Source: Collinsella sp.
GTDB lineage: Bacteria; Actinomycetota; Coriobacteriia; Coriobacteriales; Coriobacteriaceae
Reading direction: 5' to 3'
NCBI GenBank assembly: GCA_018380195.1
Contig: JAGZUC010000001.1
Coordinates: forward strand, 89,674 to 153,673
Length of the DNA: 64,000 nt
Made by a program: the position numbers and the translations under genes. Shown one piece after another: positions 28,447 to 36,670 of this stretch. How positions within the stretch are numbered: position 1 is the stretch's first letter; each line of letters starts with the position of its first letter. The notes beneath the pieces were generated by a model. The model did not search any database. It had not been told where the DNA came from and was given only the letters and a program-made list of their open reading frames with translations.

Positions 28447-29613
28447 ATGCCTGCAGCAGAGACGCCCGTGGCCTACCTGGGGATCGACGTCGGGAAGAGC
28501 TCGCACAGCGCGTGCGCGCTCGATGCGGGAGGGGGCGTCGCCTTCAGGGCCGAGCTGGCCAACAGGCCCGACGACATCGACCGGGTGCTCGAGCGGGCCG
28601 GCTCCGGCGCGCTGGTCGTCGTCGATCAGAAGCGAAACATCGGCGCGCTGGTCCTCGCGCGCGCCCATGCGCACGGGAACCCCTGCGCCTACCTGCCCGG
28701 ATATGCCGAGAAGCAGGCCCGCGGGATGTTCCCCGGCATCGCGAAGACCGACGCCATCGACGCCGAGGTGATCGCGCGCACCGCGCTCGGCGTGCCCCGC
28801 GCCCTCAGGCCGGCGCCCGAGGAGCCCGAGGGGACCGCCTCGCTGCGGATCCTGTCGTCGCAGCGCGAGTTCGCGTCGTCCGCCAGGACCCGCGCGAAGA
28901 ACAGGCTGCGCGCGACCCTGCTCGAGGCCGACCCCGCGCTCGAGGGCGCGGTCGACCCGTCGAGCCGCTGGCAGGTGTCGATGCTGGCCGAGTTCGGCGG
29001 GGCCGCCGGGTGCTCGGCCGCCGGCTGGCGCAGGTTCTCGAGCGCCGCCAGGCGCGCGGGCGCCCCCGCCGCGGGGGCCAGGAGGCTCTGGGAGGCGCTG
29101 CTGGCCTCGTCGCGCTCGGGAAGGCGGCTCCCGGCCGGCGAGGACGTCGCGGTCCGGATACTCGCCCGGGAGATAGCCTCCCTCGACGCCGACATCGAGG
29201 AGCTCGACTCGCTCGTGGCCGACTCGCTGGCGGGCGACGAGGTCTACGAGTGCCTCCTCACGGTGCCCGGGATCGGCCCCAAGACCGCCGCGGCGCTGGT
29301 GACGTCGATCGACATATCCGCGTTCAGGGGGCACGACGAGCTCGCGAGCTATTGCGGCGTGGCGCCGTCCGATAGGCGCTCCGGGAGCAGCATCAGGTCG
29401 ACATCGCCGCAGCACGGCGGGAACAGGCAGCTCAAGAACCTGCTCATATTCAGCTGCAACTCCCTCATCGGCACGGACAACAGGTTCGGGAGGTACTACG
29501 GGGAGTGCAGGGCGAGGGGGATGAGGCACAGCAAGGCGCTGAAGGCGGTCGCGAGGAAGAGGCTCAAGGTCATCTACGCGATCATGCGCGACGCCGTCCC
29601 GTACGCGGCCTAG
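28447..29613 (+). CDS. IS110-family transposase
   Basis: A 388-aa DEDD/RuvC-like recombinase. The N-terminal catalytic domain begins YLGIDVGKSSHSACAL and includes ALVVVDQ and IAKTDAIDAEVIA, which supply the acidic residues. The C-terminal Transposase_20 domain carries VPGIGPKTAAALV and the Ser-containing region SYCGVAPSDRRSGSS / QHGGNRQLKN. Length is normal for the family and no stops interrupt it, so it may be active. The ATG has GGGAGAGGA upstream. Confidence 0.93.
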   Translation: MPAAETPVAYLGIDVGKSSHSACALDAGGGVAFRAELANRPDDIDRVLERAGSGALVVVDQKRNIGALVLARAHAHGNPCAYLPGYAEKQARGMFPGIAKTDAIDAEVIARTALGVPRALRPAPEEPEGTASLRILSSQREFASSARTRAKNRLRATLLEADPALEGAVDPSSRWQVSMLAEFGGAAGCSAAGWRRFSSAARRAGAPAAGARRLWEALLASSRSGRRLPAGEDVAVRILAREIASLDADIEELDSLVADSLAGDEVYECLLTVPGIGPKTAAALVTSIDISAFRGHDELASYCGVAPSDRRSGSSIRSTSPQHGGNRQLKNLLIFSCNSLIGTDNRFGRYYGECRARGMRHSKALKAVARKRLKVIYAIMRDAVPYAA

Positions 29614-29760
29614 CGGGCGGCGGGATCAACCGAAGGGGAAGCGGGGGCGCCGGGCGCCCGGATGCGTCATGCCGAAATGGCGCGAAGCACGCGGTTGACA
29701 AAACTATAGAGACACGTCCCAGGAAAACCCGTAAGTAAGAGATTCGATCAAAAAAACTTC

Positions 29761-29789
29761 TTGCACAACCGAAGATCTTCCCCTATAGT
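29761..29789 (+). promoter_or_regulatory. Promoter of tRNA-Ala
   Basis: TTGCAC (29761-29766) and TATAGT (29784-29789) are separated by exactly 17 bases, and the tRNA begins 13 bases after the -10 box. Confidence 0.75.
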
Positions 29790-29802
29790 ACTACCTCGTC
29801 AC

Positions 29803-29878
29803 GGGGGCGTAGCTCAGCTGGGAGAGCGCTTGACTGGCAGTCAAGAGGTCAGGGGTTCGATCCCCCTCGTCTCCACCA
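29803..29878 (+). tRNA. tRNA-Ala (anticodon GGC)
   Basis: A 76-base cloverleaf. Acceptor GGGGGCG pairs with CGTCTCC, including the G3-U70 pair that marks alanine tRNAs. D arm GCTC...GAGC. Anticodon stem CTTGA/TCAAG with loop CTGGCAG (anticodon GGC). T arm AGGGG-TTCGATC-CCCCT. ACCA is encoded at the 3' end. It has its own promoter and terminator. Confidence 0.97.
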
Positions 29879-29889
29879 TCGTGAATGCA

Positions 29890-29911
29890 AAGCCACCCTA
29901 TCGGGTGGCTT
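29890..29911 (+). terminator. Terminator of tRNA-Ala
   Basis: AAGCCACCC (29890-29898) pairs with GGGTGGCTT (29903-29911), followed by TTTTTATTTA. Confidence 0.92.
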
Positions 29912-29930
29912 TTTTATTTACATACGATAT

Positions 29931-30068
29931 TTAGTAGCCTGAGCTGCATTTTTGCAAATGGCCCGTCATGTCATTGCGGGTGAAGCTGCCGCGCGGCATA
30001 AACTCGTAGGGCACGCCTAGCGCGTTGCCCACGGCCATGCCGTAAACGCAATCCCTCACCGTCCGCAT
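29931..30068 (-). pseudogene. N-terminal remnant of an ADP-ribosylglycohydrolase (DraG family)
   Basis: A 45-codon frame starting ATG at 30068 reads MRTVRDCVYGMAVGNALGVP followed by YEFMPRGSF. This matches the start of DraG-family proteins (usually G-D-A-L-G-V-P-Y-E), which remove ADP-ribose from protein side chains. After ~34 family-like residues the frame changes character (HLQKCSSGY) and stops, where intact family members run to ~250-300 aa with a second metal-binding half. So only the first metal-site segment survives. The break lies close to the tRNA-Ala terminator, suggesting a deletion or integration event there. It begins 18 bases after the GIY-YIG gene on the same strand. Confidence 0.7.
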
Positions 30069-30086
30069 TAAACCCACGGTACACAC

Positions 30087-31010
30087 CTAATTCCAGTTCA
30101 TGCCGAAATTGCGCGAACCCAATACGTCCTTCCAATGACTCTCGCGCTCGCACACCTCGGCAGTGGTCATCTTTGTGTCGCATACCTCAAGGATGGAGTA
30201 GGTAAAGTTCTCGATGATGTACCCAGCCCCGTGCTTAGTCATGATGGCCTTGAATTCCTTGTTGCCGCCCGTAGGGTCCTCGGGGTTGGCATAGGCGCGC
30301 CAACGCTGCCAGATACCCAGGTCCGCGCCTGCATCCTTCTTGCTGTCGCCCGAGGCCGAGCCCACGTAGAGCCGTCCCGTGGCGGTGTCGGTGATGCAGT
30401 AGACGCCCTTCACGTTGTCCAGCGCCCAGTACCAGTCGGAGCCCACGCTAGCGATGACGGCCTGCAGTGTCTTGTGGTCGATGCGAACGTACTTGTAGCC
30501 GGGGAAGGGGCTCACGTTGCCCAGGCTCATCGAGTATTCGTATACAACGGGCTCAAAGTCTTGCATCGCTTTCTCGTAGAACTTGTTGTAGATATTGCGT
30601 CCGATAGGCTTCTTCAGCTTGATGATAAGACGCTTGATGTAGGCCTCGTAGTCAGGAAGAAGCGTCAGCTTGTAGCCCACGCCGCCCAGCACCTCGGGCA
30701 CCGCCTTCTCCACCTTGTGCATGCCGCCGAAGATGAAGTACTCGGGCCCGTAGGTGTAGTACTGGGCGAACGAGAGCAGGTACTCTGCATGGTTGAGGTT
30801 GTTGTTCGCCTGCCCTGTCGCGCTCCTCCACGCGTTCATCTCGTACCATCGCGAGCCGCTATCGGTCCTCTCGGTGGTCGAGGTATCTTTTAGCAGCAGG
30901 TCGTACGCGCGTAGGTTCACGTCGCCAGCGTTCATGTTGAACTTAACCTTGGTTTTCTCGGGGTGTGCCACCGGCATCAAGTCCCTGAGTGTTATCACGG
31001 GATTTCCCAT
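30087..31010 (-). CDS. GIY-YIG domain protein with an unassigned N-terminal region
   Basis: A 307-aa protein. Residues ~203-300 look like a GIY-YIG endonuclease-type domain: KGVYCITDTATGRLYVGSA supplies the two core strands (VYC...YVG in place of GIY...YIG). The following Trp/Arg helix and the terminal CERESHWKDVLGSRNFGMN supply the catalytic-type Arg and Glu region. The first ~195 residues contain no motif I recognise. Proteins of this layout are usually annotated only as GIY-YIG nuclease family; a role in mobile-element biology or defence is possible but unproven. The ATG follows AAGGCGGA. The gene sits with a DraG remnant between a tRNA and the polysaccharide locus, a place typical for acquired DNA. 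Confidence 0.75.
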   Translation of the reverse strand: MGNPVITLRDLMPVAHPEKTKVKFNMNAGDVNLRAYDLLLKDTSTTERTDSGSRWYEMNAWRSATGQANNNLNHAEYLLSFAQYYTYGPEYFIFGGMHKVEKAVPEVLGGVGYKLTLLPDYEAYIKRLIIKLKKPIGRNIYNKFYEKAMQDFEPVVYEYSMSLGNVSPFPGYKYVRIDHKTLQAVIASVGSDWYWALDNVKGVYCITDTATGRLYVGSASGDSKKDAGADLGIWQRWRAYANPEDPTGGNKEFKAIMTKHGAGYIIENFTYSILEVCDTKMTTAEVCERESHWKDVLGSRNFGMNWN

Positions 31011-31793
31011 GCTTATTCCGCCTTTTCGATTCGAAAGCTTGTAGATCGAATCATATCACTCGCTTTCCAAGCGGATATTAGTGCCCATATACCCAGCCAC
31101 TTCCCAAAAGTTGTCCAACAATCCGTCTCAAAATGCGTTGACTCTGTAGTCGGGCGTGCCAATTGTGTGACGAGCGCTCTCGCAGCGCATCAACCTTGCG
31201 CCTCGCAATCGTTACGCAACCCTGCCCATAACCTGCAATAACGTATTATCGGTGCAAAACAGCCTAACGAATGCAGCTTGCGCCTTATATGCTACAAACC
31301 AGAACCTAATACAGGCGTCCCCAAACACTGTGCTAAACTATTTTGCATCACATGGTTTCAACTCCGCGTTGCTGTTTGTGCGTATGCGTTCTACGCATCA
31401 ATATGAGCAACCACGCGAGCGCGCAGAGAGCATCCGGCCGTAACGGCGGTGCCCCTCTTGAGCAGAAACCCAATATAGTTCGACGCCTATTTCCGCTGAA
31501 TTAAACCAGCGAGATAGTGGTCAGCATGCATGCCTTAGCTGTTTGCGTGCGGTCCAGTTTTGTTCCCGCTTGACTGGGCCGCACGCAGCTAGCTGGGGAC
31601 GCGGTCTTTTTGCGATACACGTCCGTGTCCCTAGCGGCTGCGTTCACACATACCGTTCACGGTGGGGCAGAGCCACGTGCTTGTCTAACTGGGCTCAGGG
31701 TTTGAATATGGAGCGCCTTCGCGCACAAGCGCCCTGGCGAAGCCATACCCAAACCCCGTGAGCCACACGTAAGACAGTAAGGGGGTGGTGCTC
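31011..31793 (+). promoter_or_regulatory. Gene-free leader of the polysaccharide operon with three strong hairpins
   Basis: About 780 bases without a supportable gene. The right half folds into three consecutive stems: 31544-31557 with 31574-31587 (14 bp, one G-U); 31592-31604 with 31623-31635 (13 bp, two G-U); and a long bulged hairpin 31692-31764 (GGCTCA/TGAGCC, GGGTTTG/CAAACCC, TATGG/CCATA, CTTCGC/GCGAAG). The last ends just before the loaP ribosome binding site. LoaP-type antiterminators are known to act through an RNA hairpin in the leader, so one of these may be its target. The left half (31011-31500) shows nothing clear. Confidence 0.5.
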
Positions 31794-32339
31794 GTGTGGT
31801 ATGTGATTCAGGTCATTAACGGTCGCGAAGACGTAATGCGCGAGTGCATCGAGCGCATGGTACCGGCTGGCGCCATGCAGGAGCTCTTTTATCCCAAATT
31901 TCAAACCGAGATCAAGGTTCACGGCGAATGGGTTAACACGACCAAGCCGCTCTTTCCCGGTTATCTTATCTGCGATACGGCAGATCCCCGCACCGTGCAA
32001 CAGTATCTGCTGCGCATGGACGACTTTGCCCGGGTGCTATCCCAGGACGGTCAGTTTGTGCCGCTGGCAAAAGAAGAGACCCAGCTCATTGGCAGTTTTA
32101 CGCATAAGGGAGACCGCGTAGTGCCCATGAGCGAGGCCTTAAAGGACGGCGATCAGGTCGTAGTAACGGCAGGTCCGCTGCTGGGCCACGAAGGCCTTAT
32201 CAAAACCATTAATAGACGTAAGAGCACTGCTTATTTGGAGCTCGACTTATGCGGTCGACGCGTAGCTACCCGCGTTGGCCTTGCGGTGCTTTCAGCCGAG
32301 CAGCGCGCAATGCGAAACCTTAAAAAGGCGATCGCCTAA
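31794..32339 (+). CDS. loaP: LoaP-type transcription antiterminator (NusG paralogue)
   Basis: A NusG-family protein that binds RNA polymerase and lets it read through terminators in long operons. N-terminal NGN domain: WYVIQVINGREDVMRECIER, then PGYLICDTADPRTV. C-terminal KOW domain: VVTAGPLLGHEGLIKTINRR. Around 181 aa, shorter on average than a housekeeping actinobacterial NusG and lacking its acidic N-terminal extension. LoaP is the specialised branch found in Firmicutes and some Actinobacteria, usually the first gene of exopolysaccharide or antibiotic operons, as here. GTG codons at 31785, 31788 and 31794 are possible; AAGGGGG best fits 31794. Confidence 0.88.
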   Translation: MWYVIQVINGREDVMRECIERMVPAGAMQELFYPKFQTEIKVHGEWVNTTKPLFPGYLICDTADPRTVQQYLLRMDDFARVLSQDGQFVPLAKEETQLIGSFTHKGDRVVPMSEALKDGDQVVVTAGPLLGHEGLIKTINRRKSTAYLELDLCGRRVATRVGLAVLSAEQRAMRNLKKAIA

Positions 32340-32394
32340 GTACAGGTGACGCTTTAACGGGACAGGGAGGATCCCCGGGGGCGGGGACGTAGTT

Positions 32395-33180
32395 TTGAAG
32401 GAAATAGTGGAAGATAATCAAATGGGGGATTCAGCAACTGCTGCTGTAACGTGTGAGAGCAGGCGCGAGGCTGCCAAGCTCCATAATGTGGGAAAACAAG
32501 AACCGAAGTTAACCGAGAACGGTATTCCGGCGGATGTGCTGGAGAAGCTACTACCCGGTAATGACATTGTTGAATTGGAAAAGCCTGTCGTTAATGGCGG
32601 GTTGTTCTATCGCTTTATTAAACGATCCTTTGACGTTGTTTCCTGCGGTTGTGCCTTAATTGTTCTCGCCATACCCATGGCAGTCATTGCGGTCAAGATT
32701 AAAACTGAATCCGAGGGCCCCGTTATTTACGCCCAGCGTCGTGTTGGTAAAGACGGCAAGGTTTTTAGCATCTATAAATTCCGCAGCATGTATACCGATG
32801 CGGAGTCTCGAGGCGCTCAGTGGGCGCAGGACGAAGATCCGCGTGTCACGCCTTTCGGCAAGGTTATGCGCAAGACGCGCCTGGACGAGATTCCACAGTT
32901 CTGGAATGTCTTTAAGGGCGATATGAGCCTAATCGGCCCCCGCCCCGAGCGTCCCGCGTTTTGCGAAGAGTTCGAGAAGCGTATTCATGGCTGGCATTAC
33001 CGCACCATGGTGCGTCCGGGCATTTCTGGCCTTGCCCAGGTTACTGGTGGCTACGATCTACTTCCTAGTGAGAAGGTCATGTTTGACCTCCAGTACATCA
33101 AAACAAGAAACATCAAGATGGACGTAGTGATTATGCTCAAAACGCTTGGCGTTGTGAGCACTGGCGACGGCGCGCGCTAA
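32395..33180 (+). CDS. Priming sugar-phosphate transferase (bacterial sugar transferase, WbaP/PglC type)
   Basis: Starts the polysaccharide repeat by moving a sugar-1-phosphate from a nucleotide sugar to undecaprenyl phosphate at the inner membrane face. The family core begins at residue ~70: a membrane-embedded helix SFDVVSCGCALIVLAIPMAV, the conserved KFRSMYTDAE, then KTRLDEIPQFWNVFKGDMSL and IGPRPERPAF, and near the end VRPGISGLAQVTGGYD. The first ~70 residues are a hydrophilic extension without family likeness. The start is uncertain: TTG 32395, GTG 32407 (AAGGA upstream) and ATG 32422 are all in frame. The stop overlaps the next start (TAATG). Confidence 0.92.
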   Translation: MKEIVEDNQMGDSATAAVTCESRREAAKLHNVGKQEPKLTENGIPADVLEKLLPGNDIVELEKPVVNGGLFYRFIKRSFDVVSCGCALIVLAIPMAVIAVKIKTESEGPVIYAQRRVGKDGKVFSIYKFRSMYTDAESRGAQWAQDEDPRVTPFGKVMRKTRLDEIPQFWNVFKGDMSLIGPRPERPAFCEEFEKRIHGWHYRTMVRPGISGLAQVTGGYDLLPSEKVMFDLQYIKTRNIKMDVVIMLKTLGVVSTGDGAR

Positions 33181-34388
33181 TGAAGATACTTGTCGTTTGC
33201 CAGCACTATTGGCCGGAGCCCTTTAACACTTCTGATGTATGTGAGGAACTTGTTAAAAGAGGGCATAGCGTCTCTGTTATCACCGGTCTGCCGAATACTG
33301 GAATGCCCAACTCTGACATTCCAGAAGAGTGTAAAAGTGGACATAAGCAGATTGAGCATCATAATGGCGTGACCATTTATCGCGCCAACTTGCAACCTAG
33401 AAAAACCGGTGCGCTCAATCGCGTAAAGAACTATATCTCTTTTTGGCATAACGCAAATCGGCTTGCTCGAAAGCTTAATGAAGAATTCGATGTTGTCTTA
33501 GGATATCAGTTTTCACCCGTTATGCAGGTAGATCCCGGTCTTGTCTACGCTCGCAAGCATCATAAAAAGATGCTGTTGTATTGCTTTGATTTGTGGCCCG
33601 TGAGTCTTACGGCTGGCGGTTTTTCAGAGAACTCGTTGCCCTACAAATGGATGGCGGCCGTCTCAAAAAGGATTTATAGGAAAGCTGATCGTATTGCTGT
33701 TACCTCGCCTTTGTTTGACGAGTACTTTTCAAACAGCCTTGGAATTAATCGTGAGCCCTCGTCATACTTGCCCCAATACGCTGACGATGCTTTTTCTGAC
33801 TGCGCCAAGTGCTCCTGCGAAGGCTATGACTCATCGAAAGTCAATTTAACATTTGCCGGTAATGTGGGACAAACACAGTCCGTTATAACCATTGTCGAAG
33901 CCGCCAGCATTACTCAGAAAGATCAGAACCTCGTTTTTCATATTGTTGGGTCTGGGTCGCGCTTGGAGCAATGTAAATCGAGAGCTTCGGAACTAGGCCT
34001 AGATAACATTGTATTCCACGGCCGCAAGCCAATTGAGGATATGCCCAAATATTACGGTGCCTCCGATGCAATGGTTGTCACTTTTGAAGACAGCCCCATG
34101 GCCACGTACACCCTTCCTCGAAAAGTAACAACTTATATGGCCGCTGGAAAACCGATTTTGGCAGCGCTTTCTGGTGAAACCAAACGAGTAATTGATGAGG
34201 CCAAATGCGGTTTCTGCTGCGATATCGAAGATGCCGAAGGCCTTGCACGAATTGCCTCGCAATTTGCTGGACTTTCCGACACGGGGCAGCTTGGCTATAA
34301 CGCAAAAGCTTATTACGAACGCTATTTCACGAAGAAGCTGTTCTTCGACAAGCTCGAAAAATTACTTACTCAACTAGTGGAGGATTAA
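33180..34388 (+). CDS. Glycosyltransferase family 4, WbuB-like
   Basis: A 402-aa GT-B enzyme starting MKILVVCQHYWPEPFNTSDV, with LLYCFDLWPVSLTAGG in the middle and a C-terminal nucleotide-binding domain (FAGNVGQTQ, then FHGRKPIEDMPKYYGASDAM). This pattern is typical of WbuB, the proposed L-FucNAc transferase of E. coli O26. Because fnlA, fnlB and fnlC are in the same operon, transfer of L-FucNAc to the primed lipid is the best guess. Base composition is AT-richer than the fnl genes. Confidence 0.85.
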   Translation: MKILVVCQHYWPEPFNTSDVCEELVKRGHSVSVITGLPNTGMPNSDIPEECKSGHKQIEHHNGVTIYRANLQPRKTGALNRVKNYISFWHNANRLARKLNEEFDVVLGYQFSPVMQVDPGLVYARKHHKKMLLYCFDLWPVSLTAGGFSENSLPYKWMAAVSKRIYRKADRIAVTSPLFDEYFSNSLGINREPSSYLPQYADDAFSDCAKCSCEGYDSSKVNLTFAGNVGQTQSVITIVEAASITQKDQNLVFHIVGSGSRLEQCKSRASELGLDNIVFHGRKPIEDMPKYYGASDAMVVTFEDSPMATYTLPRKVTTYMAAGKPILAALSGETKRVIDEAKCGFCCDIEDAEGLARIASQFAGLSDTGQLGYNAKAYYERYFTKKLFFDKLEKLLTQLVED

Positions 34389-34391
34389 TTT

Positions 34392-35450
34392 ATGACAGGC
34401 ACTTCCGCATTCAAAGACAAGACCCTCATGATCACGGGCGGCACCGGCTCGTTCGGCAACACCGTGCTCAAGCACTTCATGAACACCGACCTGGCCGAGA
34501 TCCGCATCTTCTCGCGCGACGAGAAGAAGCAGGACGACATGCGCCACCGCCTGCAGGAGAAGTCCCCCGAGCTCGCCTCCAAGGTGCGCTTCTTCATCGG
34601 CGACGTCCGCAACGCCCAGAGCGTGCGCGACGCCATGCACGGCGTGGACTACATCTTCCACGCCGCCGCCCTCAAGCAGGTGCCCTCCTGCGAGTTCTTC
34701 CCCATGGAGGCCGTCCGCACCAACGTCATCGGCACGGACAACGTCCTGCACGCCGCGATCGAGGAGGGCGTCGACCGCGTCGTGTGCCTGTCCACCGACA
34801 AGGCCGCCTACCCCATCAACGCCATGGGCAAGTCCAAGGCCATGATGGAGTCCATCATCTACGCCAACGCCCGCAACGGCGCCGGCCGCACCACCATCTG
34901 CTGCACCCGCTACGGCAACGTCATGTGCTCGCGCGGCTCGGTCATCCCGCTGTTCATCGACCGCATCCGAAAAGGGGAGCCGCTCACGGTCACCGACCCC
35001 AACATGACCCGCTTCCTCATGAACCTGGACGAGGCCGTGGACCTGGTGCAGTTCGCGTTCGAGCACGCCAACCCCGGCGACCTGTTCATCCAGAAGGCCC
35101 CTGCCTCCACCATCGGCGACCTCGCCGAGGCCGTGCAGGAGGTCTTCGGCCGCGTGGGCACCCAGGTGATCGGCACCCGCCACGGCGAGAAGCTCTACGA
35201 GACCCTCATGACCCGCGAGGAGCGACTGCGCGCCGAGGACATGGGCGGCTACTACCGCGTGTCCTGCGACTCGCGCGACCTGAACTACGACAAGTTCGTC
35301 GTGGACGGCGAGGTGGAGACCCAGGCAGACGAGTCCTACACGAGCCACAACACCGAGAGGCTCGACGTGGAGGGCACCATCGCCAAGATCAAGACCGCCG
35401 AGTACGTGCAGCTGGCCCTGGAGGGCCGCGAGCACGAGGCGGTGCAGTAG
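34392..35450 (+). CDS. fnlA: UDP-GlcNAc 4,6-dehydratase/5-epimerase (first step to UDP-L-FucNAc)
   Basis: An SDR-family enzyme of 352 aa acting on UDP-GlcNAc. The NAD(P) motif is MITGGTGSFGNTVLKHF. The active-site region is CLSTDKAAYPINAMGKSKAM, where the usual Tyr of YxxxK is replaced by Met, as in WbjB/FnlA proteins. The C-terminal family segments include EKLYETLMTREE. The gene is very GC-rich with nearly all third positions C or G, sharply unlike the glycosyltransferases on both sides. It begins four bases after the preceding stop. Confidence 0.93.
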   Translation: MTGTSAFKDKTLMITGGTGSFGNTVLKHFMNTDLAEIRIFSRDEKKQDDMRHRLQEKSPELASKVRFFIGDVRNAQSVRDAMHGVDYIFHAAALKQVPSCEFFPMEAVRTNVIGTDNVLHAAIEEGVDRVVCLSTDKAAYPINAMGKSKAMMESIIYANARNGAGRTTICCTRYGNVMCSRGSVIPLFIDRIRKGEPLTVTDPNMTRFLMNLDEAVDLVQFAFEHANPGDLFIQKAPASTIGDLAEAVQEVFGRVGTQVIGTRHGEKLYETLMTREERLRAEDMGGYYRVSCDSRDLNYDKFVVDGEVETQADESYTSHNTERLDVEGTIAKIKTAEYVQLALEGREHEAVQ

Positions 35451-35451
35451 G

Positions 35452-36669
35452 GTGCGCGTCCTCGTCACCGGCGCCAGGGGCTTCGTCGGCAGGAACCTCT
35501 GCTGCGCGCTGAAGAACATAAGGGACGGCAGGGACCGCCGTGCGAAATACCAGTCACTCCTTCCCCTCGAGGTCATGGAGTACGATATCGACTCGACGCC
35601 CGCCGAGCTGGAGGACTTCTGCTCCCGCGCCGACTTCGTCTTCAACCTGGCCGGCGTCAACCGCCCAAAGGACCAGTCCGAGTTCATGGAGGGCAACTTC
35701 GGGTTCGCCTCCACGCTGTTGGACACCCTCGAGCGCCACGGGAATAAGTGCCCCGTCATGCTCTCCAGCTCCGCGCAGGCGAGCCTGTCGGGCCGCTTCG
35801 AGGGCTCCGTATACGGCGAGTCGAAGCTGGCGGGGGAGGGCCTGTTCCGCGAGTACTCGGAGCGCACCGGGGCGCCGGTGCTCATCTACCGCTTCCCCAA
35901 CCTCTACGGCAAGTGGTGCCGCCCCCGATACAACTCCGCCGTGGCCACCTTCTGCGACGCCATCGCCAACGGCCGCCCCTACACCGTCAACGACCCCTCC
36001 GTGGAGCTGGAGCTCCTCTACATCGACGACCTGGTCGGCGAGATGCTGGGCGCGCTGCTCGGCGGGGAGCACCGCTGCGGCTACGAGGGGCTCGTGAGGG
36101 TAGAGGGTGACGAGTTCTGCTACGTCCCGGAAACTGACGTCAAGTCGCTAGGCGAGATCGTCTACCTTCTCGACTGCTTCCGCGACAGCCGCGAGACGCT
36201 GTCGGTGCCCGACCTTTCGGAGGGCTCCTTCTCCAAGAAGCTCTGGAGCACGTTCCTGTCCTACTACGAGCCGGGCAACTTCGCCTACGGCCTCAAGCCC
36301 AACGTGGACGACCGCGGCTCGTTCACGGAGTTCCTGCGCACGCCCGAGCGCGGCCAGGTCTCCATCAACGTCTCGAGGCCCGGCATTACCAAGGGCAACC
36401 ATTGGCATATGAGCAAGTGGGAGAAGTTCCTGGTGGTCTCCGGCACCGCGAGCATCAAGCTAAGGAAAGTGGGGGAGGACTCCGACGGAAACCCGTTCCC
36501 CGTCGACGAGTACACCGTCTCCGGTTCCGACATGCGAGCCGTGGAGATGATTCCCGGCTACACGCACTCCATCACCAACCTGTCCGACACCGAGGACCTC
36601 GTGACGGTCATGTGGGCCAACGAGCCCTTCGACCCCGAGAATCCAGATACATTTTTCGAAGTTGTTTAA
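35452..36669 (+). CDS. fnlB: UDP-2-acetamido-2,6-dideoxy-hexulose reductase (SDR plus cupin)
   Basis: The second enzyme of UDP-L-FucNAc synthesis (WbjC/CapF type). Residues 1-~245 are an SDR domain with MRVLVTGARGFVGRNLC and SVYGESKLAGE (YxxxK). Residues ~265-405 are a C-terminal cupin with a metal-type cluster ITKGNHWHMSKWEKFLV, as in CapF. 405 aa. GTG start one base after the fnlA stop. Codon use is as GC-rich as fnlA until near the end, where the transition to AT-rich wzy begins. Confidence 0.92.
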   Translation: MRVLVTGARGFVGRNLCCALKNIRDGRDRRAKYQSLLPLEVMEYDIDSTPAELEDFCSRADFVFNLAGVNRPKDQSEFMEGNFGFASTLLDTLERHGNKCPVMLSSSAQASLSGRFEGSVYGESKLAGEGLFREYSERTGAPVLIYRFPNLYGKWCRPRYNSAVATFCDAIANGRPYTVNDPSVELELLYIDDLVGEMLGALLGGEHRCGYEGLVRVEGDEFCYVPETDVKSLGEIVYLLDCFRDSRETLSVPDLSEGSFSKKLWSTFLSYYEPGNFAYGLKPNVDDRGSFTEFLRTPERGQVSINVSRPGITKGNHWHMSKWEKFLVVSGTASIKLRKVGEDSDGNPFPVDEYTVSGSDMRAVEMIPGYTHSITNLSDTEDLVTVMWANEPFDPENPDTFFEVV

Positions 36670-36670
36670 A

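Larger units (their letters stand above)
28200..29725 (+). mobile_element. IS110-family insertion sequence (approximate limits)
   Basis: A single transposase gene flanked by ~240 bp of very GC-rich non-coding DNA on the left and ~110 bp on the right. The right side includes GGTTGACAAAACTATAGAG, a pattern I associate with IS110 right ends. IS110 elements lack long terminal inverted repeats, so the exact ends cannot be fixed by eye. The insertion lies between thiN and the promoter of a tRNA-Ala gene and does not disrupt either. Confidence 0.7.
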
